A stretch of DNA of 64,000 nt. Source: Culex pipiens pallens. Lineage: Eukaryota; Arthropoda; Insecta; Diptera; Culicidae. Under the pieces are notes generated by a model. It saw only the letters and a list, made by a program, of their open reading frames with translations, was not told the origin of the DNA and searched no databases. The stretch lies in contig NC_068937.1 in the NCBI RefSeq assembly GCF_016801865.2, positions 132,879,455-132,943,454 of the forward strand, in the 5' to 3' direction. The stretch's first letter is position 1. Each line of letters starts with the position of its first letter. This document shows, piece after piece, positions 24,895 through 36,290 of the stretch. A program made the position numbers and the translations under genes.

Positions 24895-25389
24895 TGTATC
24901 AAATTTGACCAAATTTCATCAGTTATTTCTGAAAAAGTACACACACAGTCATCTTTTACCCGATAGCATATGCCTTGGAAGTTTTAAGTTAAATCATTTT
25001 TTCGGAAAAAAATTACGAGGTACATAAAAAGATTAAAAATAGTTATCACTGTTTTTGCAAATCGAAAAAAGTCACTGACAGTTTAACTTTTGTAACCAAT
25101 AATCAACGATAATAACAATCTCTTACTTGGACCCAACATGCGCATTTTGTTTATAACTGAGTACAAGAAAATCAAAGTGTTGCATTTAAAATAATTGAAA
25201 CTAACAAAAAATATCAAAACAAGTTGCAACATATTTTAAATAATCATTGATTGCTAATGTTGATGTTGATTTTAGGTAAACTATTTTGATATCGTTGCAA
25301 ATTATCGTTGAACAAATCTTAAGAATTCAGTACAAAAATGAACTAATAAAAAAATGTGTAGAACAAAATATTGCGCAATTCTCACTAAC

Positions 25390-25592
25390 TTGGACTTTGC
25401 ACTAATGTTGCTGACGAACCGTAATATCCTTTCAGCACTACTGATTAAAGGCTTCGACGATCTAGTGGTGTTTCCCTTATCAACAGCATGTATGAATGCG
25501 CTGAAAAGATAAAACACCATGATTGCTAAAGCTAGATCAGTTGCGAATAGGTAACAGTCATTGGCCACCAACGGCGCCCGCCATGTGTTCAC
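25390..25592 (-). CDS. Possible coding exon, membrane-spanning N-terminus
   Basis: A minus-strand frame starts with ATG at 25592 and reads MNTWRAPLVANDCYLFATDL, followed by a hydrophobic stretch (ALAIMVFYLFSAFIHAV, about residues 21-37). A possible donor, CAA|GTTAGTG, lies at 25389/25390, after about 67 codons. Codon use looks more gene-like than its AT-rich surroundings. I do not recognise the family. A chemoreceptor-like or other membrane protein first exon is conceivable, but nothing proves it. It sits inside the segment bounded by the 100-bp direct repeats. A chance frame remains quite possible. Confidence 0.2.
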
Positions 25593-25839
25593 CTGTCAAT
25601 CGCAATTTTAAAGTGCGAATGTCCAGTTTGGTGGAACCTGCGACTGGAAATGTAAATAAACTACTGCTGGTTGCTTATAGTTTTTGGAAATTTTGTTGTC
25701 AATAGTGCGAGAGAAAATCCAAGTTACAGTGCAAGGATCAATATAGGATTTTAATTTATTTTTCAAATATTATAAAAAAAAACAAAATCAAAATATTATC
25801 AACTGGTACGAATTTTCTCATACTGTTTGTCCCACGCCA

Positions 25840-26195
25840 ATATGACGGAAGGTGATAATCATTGCATATCAATGTACCTGAAAAAATAAAATATTTGTGA
25901 CCTAGAAAATATTTTACTTGTGGATATTTGTTTTTTATTATATTTTAAGTTTTTTCATATATTTTGATGGAGGCGCAAGATCATTCATAAAGCTTTGTTT
26001 TAGGTGAAGATTTAAGAAGTATCGTGCACCTCCTTTTTAAAGCATAAAATTTTGAAATTAAAATAAATTAAAAATTTCCAGGGTAAAATATTTTCCTTGT
26101 CACAGATATTTGAAAAGGACATCTTAAGCGTCCTTTCCACGAAGAAATTGTTTAGATACATTGATTTGCAATAATAATCTCCTTCAGCCATGGCG
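25840..26195. mobile_element. Foldback element, ~350 bp
   Basis: GGAAGGTGATAATCATTGCA and ATCAATGTA on the left (about 25850-25877) pair with TACATTGATTTGCAATAATA and ATCTCCTTC on the right (about 26158-26187). Inner parts also match in inverted order (AAAATATTTTACTTGTGG versus AAAATATTTTCCTTGTCA, rearranged). It is degenerate, with no TSD seen. Confidence 0.45.
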
Positions 26196-26738
26196 TGATG
26201 TCCATGTACGTCTTAAAAAAAACAAAAAAAAATGTTTCGTTTAAAATTGTCATTTAAAAACAAGGTGCCTGTCACTGTGCTACTTACAAATGTCAGCCTG
26301 AATGTGAGCAAATTGAATTTTAATGTTCAATAGATCATTAAGGCCAGGTTTCTTTTAGTTATTCATTCAAAAATAACAATTTAATATTTAAATTTATTAG
26401 CTTTGAAAAAAAATATTTTCAAATTTGAGGTTAAGTAAATAAATCCAAATTTACTTACAAAACTGTTCTTCTCAAAATGCCTCTAAAACTGAAGATATTT
26501 TTTGATTTCTGTTTCCATAACGTATAAAACTTGTAACCTAGAAACTTTTTTCCGTTTATTTTCTTTACTTTACATTATTCTCAAGGCAAGCAATCGGATG
26601 CTGCGAATGAGACATTTCCCGTTTAACTGTTGTTAAATTTTAAATGAAATGGTTTAGTCTTAGACAGCCGGCTGTGGAAAGATAGAACCAAAATCATTTG
26701 AAATTAATGAATGAAGGATTGAACAGTGCAATGTTTCG

Positions 26739-26838
26739 TAACTGTTGTTAAACTGTCTTTCAAATCAGTAAATTTCACAAAAAAAAAAAAATGTTTGCCT
26801 AGTTGAAAATTTTTCCTATCTTTGCAGAAATCAATTAT
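26739..26838. repeat. 100-bp perfect direct repeat, right copy
   Basis: Exact copy of 24795-24894, including the 13-A run. It is preceded by a segment with CTTAGACAGCCGGCTGTGGA (26658-26677), also found in diverged form inside the 34.9-35.7 kb retroposon. Confidence 0.92.
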
Positions 26839-27993
26839 CTATGATTTGTTTCAGTTTTCATGAGTTAGTTGTTGTTTTTAATTTAATTTTTTTTAATAAT
26901 AAATTAATATTCAACCATAACTTTAGTAGTATCTCTACCTTTTTCAATTTTTTTTTAATTTTTTTTTAATGAACGTGCCTATGACAAGTACATTTCCTTT
27001 AGTTTGTTTACAAAACGAAACTTTTGGACATCTCGAGAGAACGACTTTTAATTAATTATCAAAAATTTGATATTGATACGTATTGGTGTCAAACTCGACA
27101 ACAGTTTTTAGAACAAAATTAAAAAAAAATCGAGTTGAAAAATGGTTGGCTTAGTGGCTCTGAGAGACACTAATTTTTCACCAAATTCAAACTTTCAGAT
27201 GGTGCATCTTATCAATCAGAATTATTTTTTTGAATATTTAGACAGGAATGCATGCAATACGTAGGAGAACCGAGCAGCACTAATTCTCCGGTCAGTGCAA
27301 TCAATGTTGAAACTATCGAATTGTAGATGGTTCTCTCAGCTTTTCAAAGTGTTTTTTTTTTTTAGCAAAAATTGCTTTAAAATACCTACAATTTAAAAAC
27401 GGTGCACATTTAAACAAAAATGTGTTGAGTCTTTTTCGATTTCAGATTTGATTTTGCATCTAAAATTGACGAAACATTATTTTTGACAGTAGACAGCACA
27501 AAAGATGCCTTATTCTCCCAAATCATATAAAAAAATCGAAGATTCAAAAGTACGTATTCTAGAAATTCAAATTTTAGTGATAAAAAGTTAAATAAAAAAA
27601 CCAGTGTGTGTGTGTGTGTGTGTGAGACCAGCTTTCAATCAACCTCGTGAGGGAAAGCTTCGCTTGAGTCGCTCCACTTCAGAACCGAACCAGGTTGAAA
27701 GGTACAGTTTCGTTCCTAGTGCATCCTTTCATTTTAAACCATCTGAAACCGGTAGCTGTATTGAGTGACTGATGTTGTCGTTCAAGACGGTTGCAGTGCA
27801 CGACATGAGCTTCTTTTCTATTGATGGTGTATAATTCAACTTCCGTTACAAGCGGCAATCGAACGACCGCTTTTAACGAGCAATTGCCTGTGGAAAACTC
27901 CACCCACTTGATTGCTTGGGAAAGAGATATTCGAACTAGGTCACTACTAACGATGATAATATTCAGAGGTTGAAGTTTACTTTGCACTTTTTC
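26839..27993. other. AT-rich DNA with (GT)n; unassigned open frame
   Basis: A GT microsatellite lies at 27604-27624. A minus-strand frame at 27679-27987 (102 codons) contains KWVEFSTGNCSLKAVVRLPL and reads more like protein than its surroundings. I do not recognise a domain and it has no clear start or neighbours. It is unassigned. Confidence 0.35.
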
Positions 27994-28125
27994 TCTATTA
28001 CGGACATAAGAGTAAAGGTACCTTTAAAACTCTCTACCCTTGAGTTTTTAGTGAAGTGACGTTTGGGGAATGCAGCAGTGGTCATCCGGTAAGTACATCT
28101 GTCACCTGTTACAATTCTGTCAAGC
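27994..28125 (+). repeat. Dispersed GTAAGTAC repeat copy
   Basis: TCTATTACGGACATAAGAG at 27994-28012, then CATCCGGTAAGTACATCTGT at about 28083-28102, followed by CTGTCAA-type repeats. Same order as the copies at 1.4, 32.4 and 38.2-38.4 kb. Confidence 0.55.
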
Positions 28126-28833
28126 CTGTCAACATGGTTGTGTACCACGATTCCAATTTGTTGCCAACTTTAAAAGCACAAAAGATCACATCTAAGCTCA
28201 CTATCGTCTTGTTCGCCCTACCACAGTGGCAGAGACTTTATTGGCAATCGATATGTGTCAACATTGGCAAGCACAAGAACGGATGACATTCCCGTCCTGG
28301 GATCGATCCGGCGGGCTTTGATTTGCTTCACCCTGCCATGGAACCATTCCTTCTGGAGTCGTTCCAACTATTTGCAAGAACTCTTTCTCCGGGGCTCCCC
28401 GAAGAAGACGGAAGCCGTCACGAAGCGAAAAGTTTCCTCAAACGTAGAATAATGTTTGCATATCTTTGTGCTATCTCACCCGTTGTACCATCTTGATCCC
28501 GCCGGAAGTTCTGCGTGTACGAAGAGGGGGGGAGAAGCTTGGTGTAAACAATCAACACGTTCCGGGTACTCGGCTATGATGACAACGGTGGAAGACTTGG
28601 AAAAAATGTCACGCGTACCAGCAGCACCTCCGCAAGCCTTCATCGTGTCAGCAGCTGGCGTTGAATACATATTGTCTTTGATGTCACTTAAATGGCTTTA
28701 TTACACAGTGTTTCTCTGGCATCGGAGTGAGCAAACAAAGCTTCGGGATCTTCTTCTTTTTTTTCAGGGAATGTCCTTTTGTAGCTTGGTGAAGGACGGG
28801 ATGCTTGTTTACTTCAACAATGAAGCTGACCAT
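28126..28833. other. GC-richer DNA, no gene recognised
   Basis: A plus-strand frame at 28456-28857 (133 codons) runs on into the MITE at 28834 and so cannot be an intact gene. No domain is recognisable. Confidence 0.4.
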
Positions 28834-29693
28834 CCCGGGCAGACGGTTATAACATAATTCATGCCATTTCAATAACAAATACTGTTAAAATAATTGAAAG
28901 TGTCATGGAATCTTCTTGAAACCCGAGCAGACGGAAATAACTTGGGAATAACATTTTTTGATATTTGAAAATACTAGGCCAATAACATTTTATGTTATTT
29001 ATAACAGGATTTGTTATTCGTCGTTATGAATTTTTTGTTATTGGATTGTTATTGTAATAACAGACTAATAACATTTTTAGTTATTCTTCGAACAAATCTT
29101 TGTTATTATTTTTTGTTATTTTAACAACTAATCCGATCATCCCAATAACAGTTCGTGGTATTCTTCCATAACAAAAAAAAATATTCCCAAGTTGTTTTGG
29201 CTTTTAACCAAAATCAGACCAATAACAAATTTTGTTATGATAACATAAACTGTTATTAAACTCTTATGCAAAAATGGATTTTTCAAGAATATTCCATAAC
29301 ACTTTCTGTTATTTTAACAGTATTTGTTATTGAAATGGCATGAATTTTGTTATTACCGTCTGCCCGGGAAAATCCATTTTTGCATAAAAATTTAATAACA
29401 GTTTATGTTATCATAATACAATTTGTTAATGGTCTGATATTGTTTGATAGCCAAAACAACTGGGGAATAACATTATTTGTTATGGAAGAATAACTCTACT
29501 GTTATGATCGGATGATCGGATTAGTTTTTAAAATAACAAAAAAAGAATAACAAAGATTTGTTCGAAGAATAACTCAAAATGTTATTAGGCTGTTATTACA
29601 ATAACAATCCAATAACAACACAATCATAACGACAAATAACAAATCTTGTTATAAATAACATAAAATGTTATTGGCCAAGTATTTTCAAATATC
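28834..29693 (-). mobile_element. ATAACA-rich MITE, outer copy, disrupted
   Basis: Begins CCCGGGCAGACGG at 28834 and continues to 28921. It is interrupted by an inverted second copy, resumes at 29369 (AAAATCCATTTTTGCATAA), and ends at about 29693 in AAATATCAA. The two parts sum to about 413 bp of a 447-bp unit. The last ~35 bp, carrying the CCGTCTGCTCGGG end, are missing and the sequence passes directly into the 8-bp satellite. Confidence 0.85.
28922..29368 (+). mobile_element. ATAACA-rich MITE, inner full-length copy
   Basis: A 447-bp element with imperfect inverted ends: CCCGAGCAGACGGAAATAAC on the left, and CCCGGGCAGACGGTAATAAC read inward from the right. The interior is made of alternating ATAACA and TGTTAT words, giving extensive self-complementarity. 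It is inserted in inverse orientation into another copy of the same family. Flanking A runs allow a 2-bp TSD (AA), as at 62504-62950. No coding capacity. Confidence 0.9.
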
Positions 29694-31557
29694 AATTTTT
29701 GTATTTGTGTATTTTTGTATTTTTGTATTTTTGTATTTTTGTATTTTTGTATTTTTGTATTTTTGTATTTTTGTATTTTTGTATTTTTGTATTTTTGTAT
29801 TTTTGTATTTTTGTATTTTTGTATTTTTGTATTTTTGTATTTTTGTATTTTTGTATTTTTGTATTTTTGTATTTTTGTATTTTTGTATTTTTGTATTTTT
29901 GTATTTTTGTATTTTTGTATTTTTGTATTTTTGTATTTTTGTATTTTGTATTTTTGTATTTTTGTATTTTTGTATTTTTGTATTTTTGTATTTTTGTATT
30001 TTTGTATTTTTGTATTTTTGTATTTTTGTATTTTTGTATTTTTGTATTTTTGTATTTTTGTATTTTTGTATTTTTGTATTTTTGTATTTTTGTATTTTTG
30101 TATTTTTGTATTTTTGTATTTTTGTATTTTTGTATTTTTGTATTTTTGTATTTTTGTATTTTGTATTTTGTATTTTTGTATTTTTATTTTTGTATTTTTG
30201 TATTTTTGTATTTTTGTATTTTTGTATTTTTGTATTTTTGTATTTTTGTATTTTTGTATTTTTGTATTTTTGTATTTTTGTATTTTTGTATTTTTGTATT
30301 TTTGTATTTTTGTATTTTTGTATTTTTGTATTTTTGTATTTTTGTATTTTTGTATTTTTGTATTTTTGTATTTTTGTATTTTTGTATTTTTGTATTTTTG
30401 TATTTTTGTATTTTTGTATTTTTGTATTTTTGTATTTTTGTATTTTTGTATTTTTGTATTTTTGTATTTTTGTATTTTTGTATTTTTGTATTTTTGTATT
30501 TTTGTATTTTTGTATTTTTGTATTTTTGTATTTTGTATTTTTGTATTTTTGTATTTTTGTATTTTTGTATTTTTGTATTTTTGTATTTTTGTATTTTTGT
30601 ATTTTTGTATTTTTGTATTTTGTATTTTTGTATTTTTGTATTTTTGTATTTTTGTATTTTTGTATTTTTGTATTTTTGTATTTTTGTATTTTTGTATTTT
30701 TGTATTTTTGTATTTTTGTATTTTTGTATTTTTGTATTTTTGTATTTTTGTATTTTTGTATTTTTGTATTTTTAAATTTTTGTATTTTTGTATTTTTGTA
30801 TTTTTGTATTTTTGTATTTTTGTATTTTTGTATTTTTGTATTTTTGTATTTTTGTATTTTTGTATTTTTGTATTTTTGTATTTTTGTATTTTTGTATTTT
30901 TGTATTTTTGTATTTTTGTATTTTTGTATTTTTGTATTTTTGTATTTTTGTATTTTTGTATTTTTGTATTTTTGTATTTTTGTATTTTTGTATTTTTGTA
31001 TTTTTGTATTTTTGTATTTTTGTATTTTTGTATTTTTGTATTTTTGTATTTTTGTATTTTTGTATTTTTGTATTTTTGTATTTTTGTATTTTTGTATTTT
31101 TGTATTTTTGTATTTTTGTATTTTTGTATTTTTGTATTTTTGTATTTTTGTATTTTTGTATTTTTGTATTTTTGTATTTTTGTATTTTTGTATTTTTGTA
31201 TTTTTGTATTTTTGTATTTTTGTATTTTTGTATTTTTGTATTTTTTTGTATTTTTGTATTTTTGTATTTTTGTATTTTTGTATTTTTGTATTTTTGTATT
31301 TTTGTATTTTTGTATTTTTGTATTTTTGTATTTTTGTATTTTTGTATTTTTGTATTTTTGTATTTTTGTATTTTTGTATTTTTGTATTTTTGTATTTTTG
31401 TATTTTTGTATTTTTGTATTTTTGTATTTTTGTATTTTTGTATTTTTGTATTTTTGTATTTTTGTATTTTTGTATTTTTGTATTTTTGTATTTTTGTATT
31501 TTTGTATTTTTGTATTTTTGTATTTTTGTATTTTTGTATTTTTGTTTTTTTTTTTTG
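29694..31557. repeat. 8-bp satellite (GTATTTTT)n, ~1.86 kb
   Basis: An almost pure GTATTTTT array. Rare unit variants are seven-base GTATTTT units (near 29945, 30160-30170, 30531 and 30618), one TTATTTTT-like gap near 30185, a TTTAAATTT unit near 30773, and a nine- to ten-base unit near 31245. An 8-bp unit without stops is open in all three frames on one strand and also on the other, so the 620-640 codon frames (repeating YFCIFVFL or KYKNTKIQ) are artefacts. It begins inside a truncated MITE and ends in a T run at about 31546. Confidence 0.97.
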
Positions 31558-34135
31558 TTACAATTTGTGGTTATTTGAGACTGTAGAAACCCGTACCGCA
31601 ATCTTATTTCCACCAAAACTGCACAAATCTATAATTCTTGTTCAAACAACCTCTCCTCAAAATCCCGTAACAAAGTGCATCCAACTGAAACACACTTCAC
31701 GACAGTACCACACCACTGCACCGCAGAATAAACTTTTATGACTTGCGACAATAAGTTTTTAACGGCCATCATTTCCACTGCAGCAATGTCCACTAGCCGA
31801 GGCTGTAAAGATTGGTTGGCCAATTTTTGAACCCGGTCCAAAAAGTCATGCTCCTGTGCGCTTCTTTCTTCAGGGTTGGGGCCAAAAATAAACGCCAACC
31901 GGATAATTAAATTGCTCTCCGTGCAAACTCCATAGCGCGCAATCATTTTTTCTCTACCCGAACTGATTCGGACATCTCCGGGAGTCCGGGCACTTCCCAA
32001 CACTTGGAGGTTTGTGTTGTGTGTTGGTTTCTCGAGCGATGTGATTTTTAATTCGATTATTTCCCGTCATCATCGCTTTTGGCGGGAAGGATTTTGGGCC
32101 AACTTGGCCTGCGGCCAAAATGTGATTTTATTTTGAGGCGGCCGATGTTGCTGAAGCTGAAGGACAGGGCAAGGTTGAAGTTTGGATCCTACATTTTGAG
32201 GCGAAATTTGGCGTTTACGTTACTTTCATTGGTTATGTCGTTTACGTCACTTTGTTACTGAAGGGTTCGATAAGCTCAGGATTGTTATTTGGCAAATTCA
32301 CTGCATTTGTTGTGCTTGTAATAATTGAAAATACAATCTAAAAGCAATTTTTAAAAGAGCTCTTCTAAAACGGACTTCAAAATCAAGGTACCTTTCTCCA
32401 ACACTTGACTCCAGTGAAGTGTTTTTTTGTGAAAAGTGGTATATTCTGTAATGTGACGAGAGTATGCTGCAATTTCAACTGGTAAGTACATCTGCCAATC
32501 TGTCAATCTGTCATCTGTCAATTAGTTATAATGAGTATAGAAAAGGAGTTTAAAATTTGTTTTTTTTTGTGGTAAGGTTCGATAAGATATTTCTAAACTT
32601 CTGTCACTCTAGAAGAATTCAACGTCAGAACTGTCCAAAGTGATTCCATGAAACCTGAGCCACCTTGGGTTCAACCCCGGGGTGATGACGACTTCTTCCA
32701 GAACCCGACGCCGGAAAGCACAGTCACTTTCTGCACAGAATATAAAGATGATGAACAAAGAACCAGAAGGGCATAAATTGTGTACCCAACAGCAAATCCG
32801 CTTTCTTCGGAGGCAAACCCTCACACACATACACAAACACACACACGTTTGCTCATGTTTCACTGGATGATTCTTCATATCCTTGTCCTTTCCGGGGATG
32901 GCCTTCTGGAGATCTCGGAGCAGTGGTCCCATCATTGCCGTCATCATCTTTTGTGGCAGAGAGCTTCCGCTGCTCGGAAATCGTTTTTCCCCGAGAAGGG
33001 CAAGAAGAAGAAGAAGCTGTCGAGTTGATTCTTGTTTATTTGTTTTTAGTGCTTTTGACTTTTCTCAAGTATGTATATTAAATTTCCGTCCCCGAACTGT
33101 GTCACACTTGGCACCGGTTTCGGAGGCCAGATTCGGATCCCAGAAGGAGTGTGAGCGATTATTTATGTTCTCTCTCGACATTGTGTGTGGGGGAGTGCTT
33201 GGTCTGGTCAAGTTTTAAGAAGCTACCACTCATATGGATGAGGTTTACACACCTGTGTAAGCACCGGTTATCGCTCCCAAATGTATTGCCGAACAAAGGT
33301 CTCTAATTGCTTTTATTGTAAGAGGGCTGTTGACAATTTATCCTAGAACGGTCGCCGCATGGACAGACCTGTTATAAGAAACATTGTTGACATTTAGAAG
33401 TAATTTAGTCAACTTTGTAGCATCTAAACAACTCATCAAGTCCAAGCCGTCACCATCCTGCTTTCACATCAAATTTTAATATTCAAAATAGTTTCCAAAC
33501 CACTACTCCTCAAGTCCAATCCGGAGCATCGATCGACACCCACTAGAGGGCACCGTCAGTCAGTCAGTCATCACTAGCCTCCGACACAGCTTCCTGCAAA
33601 ACTTTCATCGAGCTACCTGAAAACCCGGAGCACCTAAAGTTGTGCTCCAGCATAAACATGTTTTATTAATGCCAAAAATATGTACAATATGAATGAGCAA
33701 ACAAACACGGCTCGGCTGCTGTCGTAAATAAACCACCCGTGACCGAGTTTTGGCAAACAGGTACACCATCCCACATACACACACACACACGCACATTATG
33801 TATAATTCTCTGACTAAATACTCTCTCTCTCTCCCTTCCTCTCCACCATCAGAAGCGAAAGCTTTAATACATTTATATGCTAAATACTTGCCGGAGTCGA
33901 AAGTTTCCCCTGAGCACAGAACGCACAAAACTTGGCCGAATAATTCTGTTTCCCGGTGTTCTTCTACCCACCCCCCCTTCTATTCCCAAATTTGGAGCCG
34001 GTAAGCCCTTTTGCGAGTCGAGTCGGATGCACTTCCGAGCGAGCTGAAAGCCGTCGCTCACCGGACAGGATTACAGTGCGGGTCACGGTTATTTGGAATT
34101 GGATGAAAAAAAAAGGCGGTTACGTAACTTGGTTT
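31558..34135. other. GC-richer low-repeat DNA with microsatellites
   Basis: Contains CA-rich tracts (32821-32848 and 33775-33790), (CT)n at 33821-33833 and a (CAGT)n stretch near 33558-33570. A minus-strand frame at 31629-32003 (124 codons) and overlapping frames at 32609-33218 have no recognisable domain. A GTAAGTAC repeat copy lies at 32364-32522. I cannot support a gene. Confidence 0.45.
32364..32522 (+). repeat. Dispersed GTAAGTAC repeat copy
   Basis: TCTAAAACGGACTTCAAAAT at 32364-32383, then CAACTGGTAAGTACATCTGC (about 32476-32495), followed by three CTGTCAATCTGTCA-type words. The layout matches the other copies. Confidence 0.6.
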
Positions 34136-34329
34136 TAAATTAAGGCACATACGTTACATTATGAAAAAAAAAATACAGATAGAATTTGAAAATTTAGATA
34201 TCAAGCCAACATTTAAACGAAAAAAGGTGTAGCAAAATGCATTATTATTCATCAGTCCAGATGTATTGCTATCATTAGTTAACAAATATCTAAGACTTAG
34301 TATTGACGAAAACTGTACATCGGGATTTT

Positions 34330-34562
34330 ATTGACGAAATTTTTATTTTTTGGCGAAAAATAAAATTTTTGTGGTGCTGGTACATTGCAATTTCATAAAA
34401 AATCAAAACATTTTCAAACAAGCCCAAACATGCTAAATCGATTATCAATGCAGAAAAATGCATTTTAGATTATTTTCAGTAGATTAGATTTCTATTTTCA
34501 TGAATTTTCCAATTTTGAAGGGGGGGCGACATAAACTTTGGAAAATATTTGCAACGGCCTAA
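34330..34562. mobile_element. Single arm of C-run/G-run MITE
   Basis: Ends with TTTTGAAGGGGGGGCGACAT, AAACTTTGGAAAATATTTGC and AACGGCCT. It also includes AAAATGCATTTTAGATTATT, as in the 2170-2990 element. No opposing arm is present, so this is a solo right arm. Confidence 0.7.
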
Positions 34563-34850
34563 ATGAAAACAATAATTAAAAAAAATAGTCACATTGCTAA
34601 ATTATGGCACTTTTGTTACATTACCAAAAAAATAAATGCGAAATTCAGTACACTCTTTCTATAACTTCACTGTTATTAGATCTACACGTAAAAGGCTAGT
34701 ACGCAGCTTGGAAAAAACGCAGAACTACATAAAAAAAACGCTCAAGAAAAAGGTCAAGGAAAGTGTCACGAATAGATTTTTCTTAAGTGGCAAGCATCTG
34801 AAAAAAAAACACAAACGGAAAGGGGTGTTTTTGATTTGCTTAGGCCCGAT

Positions 34851-34872
34851 GAAATCGATGAAACAATATTTA
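34851..34872. repeat. 22-bp TSD, left copy
   Basis: GAAATCGATGAAACAATATT plus TA is repeated exactly at 35671-35692. The pair flanks a retroposon. Confidence 0.9.
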
Positions 34873-35670
34873 AGCATAAGCATAAGCATAAGCATAGGTG
34901 CCCACCCGCAGTTGCTACTCCGTTATTGACCAGGACCTCCAGAAGTTACATCCACGAGCCGTGGAAGATGAGTGGGTGCTATCTTTCCTCGCTTCGCAAC
35001 TTCTCAAAGGCCCCTATCATGCTGATCAATACCGGCGCCAGCCACGACCAGTGGTAGGGTCACGGGGAAGTGGATGGGAATGTTAGTCCGATACTTGAGT
35101 GATAGAGACCGCCCAATCGACTGCTTCTCCGACAAAGTATCACATGAGTTTTGAGGGGGTTAGTAGATGGGTATAAGGTCAGGATTCACGAGTGACAGTG
35201 ATGTGACCATGAGCATTTTGTTTATCGGTTCAAATTTTTTAAATCTTAGGCAGCCGGCTGCGGAAAGATAGATAATTGATTATTTAAAATGGTTTATTTT
35301 TATCGAACGCGTGCCATCCGAGGATTAGTGCTATGGGCTGGACTTATCAGTATAATTGTACTGTTTTTACAATTTAGATAACGCGAGCAAATTTCAAAAA
35401 TAGTAAATAAATGACGCTTTACTCTTCATATAATCGATAGTTTGATGAGTAATTACTAAAACTGAAAGTTGGAATAAATTTTAACGATCATTTACGACGA
35501 AAATTATCGCGAAAAAACCGGACTGCGCGTCCCCAGAGGCACTGCACTTATGAAGGAATTATTCAATTATTATGACCAATCACCCCATGCTCACAAACAG
35601 CGACACAAAAGAGACGAAAATTATCGAGAAAAAAACCGGACTGCGCGTCCCCAGAGGCACTGCACTTATC
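34873..35670 (-). mobile_element. Non-LTR-type retroposon, minus strand
   Basis: A 798-bp insert with a perfect 22-bp TSD. On the minus strand it ends in a TATGCT-type tandem tail (plus 34873-34895, AGCATA units). Its 5' end has a ~117-bp unit twice (plus 35496 and 35613), containing CCGGACTGCGCGTCCCCAGA. The 3' part shares AATCCTGACC, ATCGGACTAACATTCC, GGCGCCGGTATTGA and GTCAATAACGGAGTAGCA with the 22503-23542 retroposon, so they are one family. There is no RT or endonuclease frame. TTTTGTGTCGCTGTTTGTG in its 5' region is also in the 14917-15402 insert. Confidence 0.85.
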
Positions 35671-35692
35671 GAAATCGATGAAACAATATTTA
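35671..35692. repeat. 22-bp TSD, right copy
   Basis: Exact repeat of 34851-34872. Confidence 0.9.
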
Positions 35693-36290
35693 TTGAAAAA
35701 CCAGTATTACCATATAAAGTCGAATCATAAAAAGTAGAATCTTGTAATGACAAAAATCGAAAGAATTTTTATTTTGTTCAAAATGAATTAAAACAGAATG
35801 AAAAGCAAAAATAAAAATTAATAAATTTTCTGGCAAAAAATCAAAAATACAAAAGTTCAGTTCTCCAGAAATCTAATTCAAAACATACAAAAATGTAAAA
35901 TTCAGAAATGAAAAACATAAGAATACGTAGCAGTTAACTTCAAAACTACAGACATAAAAAAATTAACACAACAATCTGAAAATTTTGAAGAAATAATTCG
36001 GAAAATATAAAAATCCAGAATTCAAAAAATTATCAAAAATTCAGAAATTAAAAAGCAAAAAATGTTAAGAAATTCACAAAATTTAATAAATAGATTAAAA
36101 ATTCTGGGTATTTAAAATATGGATATTCAAAAATATTAATATTAAAAAAACTAAAAAATCAAAATCGCAATAAAAAGATCTTAAATTTAAAAATTAAGTT
36201 TCAAAATAAAAAAAACCAAAACCGACATATTTAAAAAAAAATTGTAATAAAAAAAACAAATGAACAATTAAGCTTTTGCAGCGCGACTGT
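35693..36290. repeat. Cryptically simple A-rich region
   Basis: Dominated by imperfect AAAATTCAGAAA and AAAATACAAAAAT words without a fixed period. It looks like a decayed simple repeat. No ORF. Confidence 0.5.

Noticed and set aside
24795..26838. 100-bp direct repeats as LTRs
   Set aside because: They lack TG..CA ends, a TSD or a primer site, and contain only AT-rich sequence with an A run.
27679..27987. 102-codon minus-strand frame as a gene
   Set aside because: It reads somewhat like protein, but I could not match a family, start or splice context, so I left it unassigned.
28456..28857. 133-codon plus-strand frame
   Set aside because: Its end lies inside a MITE terminus and its composition shows no domain.
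29665..31741. Open frames of 317-643 codons on both strands
   Set aside because: They are translations of the (GTATTTTT)n satellite. An 8-bp unit with no stop stays open in every frame.
32660..32690. GGGTTCAACCCCGGGG as a tRNA B box
   Set aside because: It fits the B-box consensus but there is no A box or cloverleaf around it.
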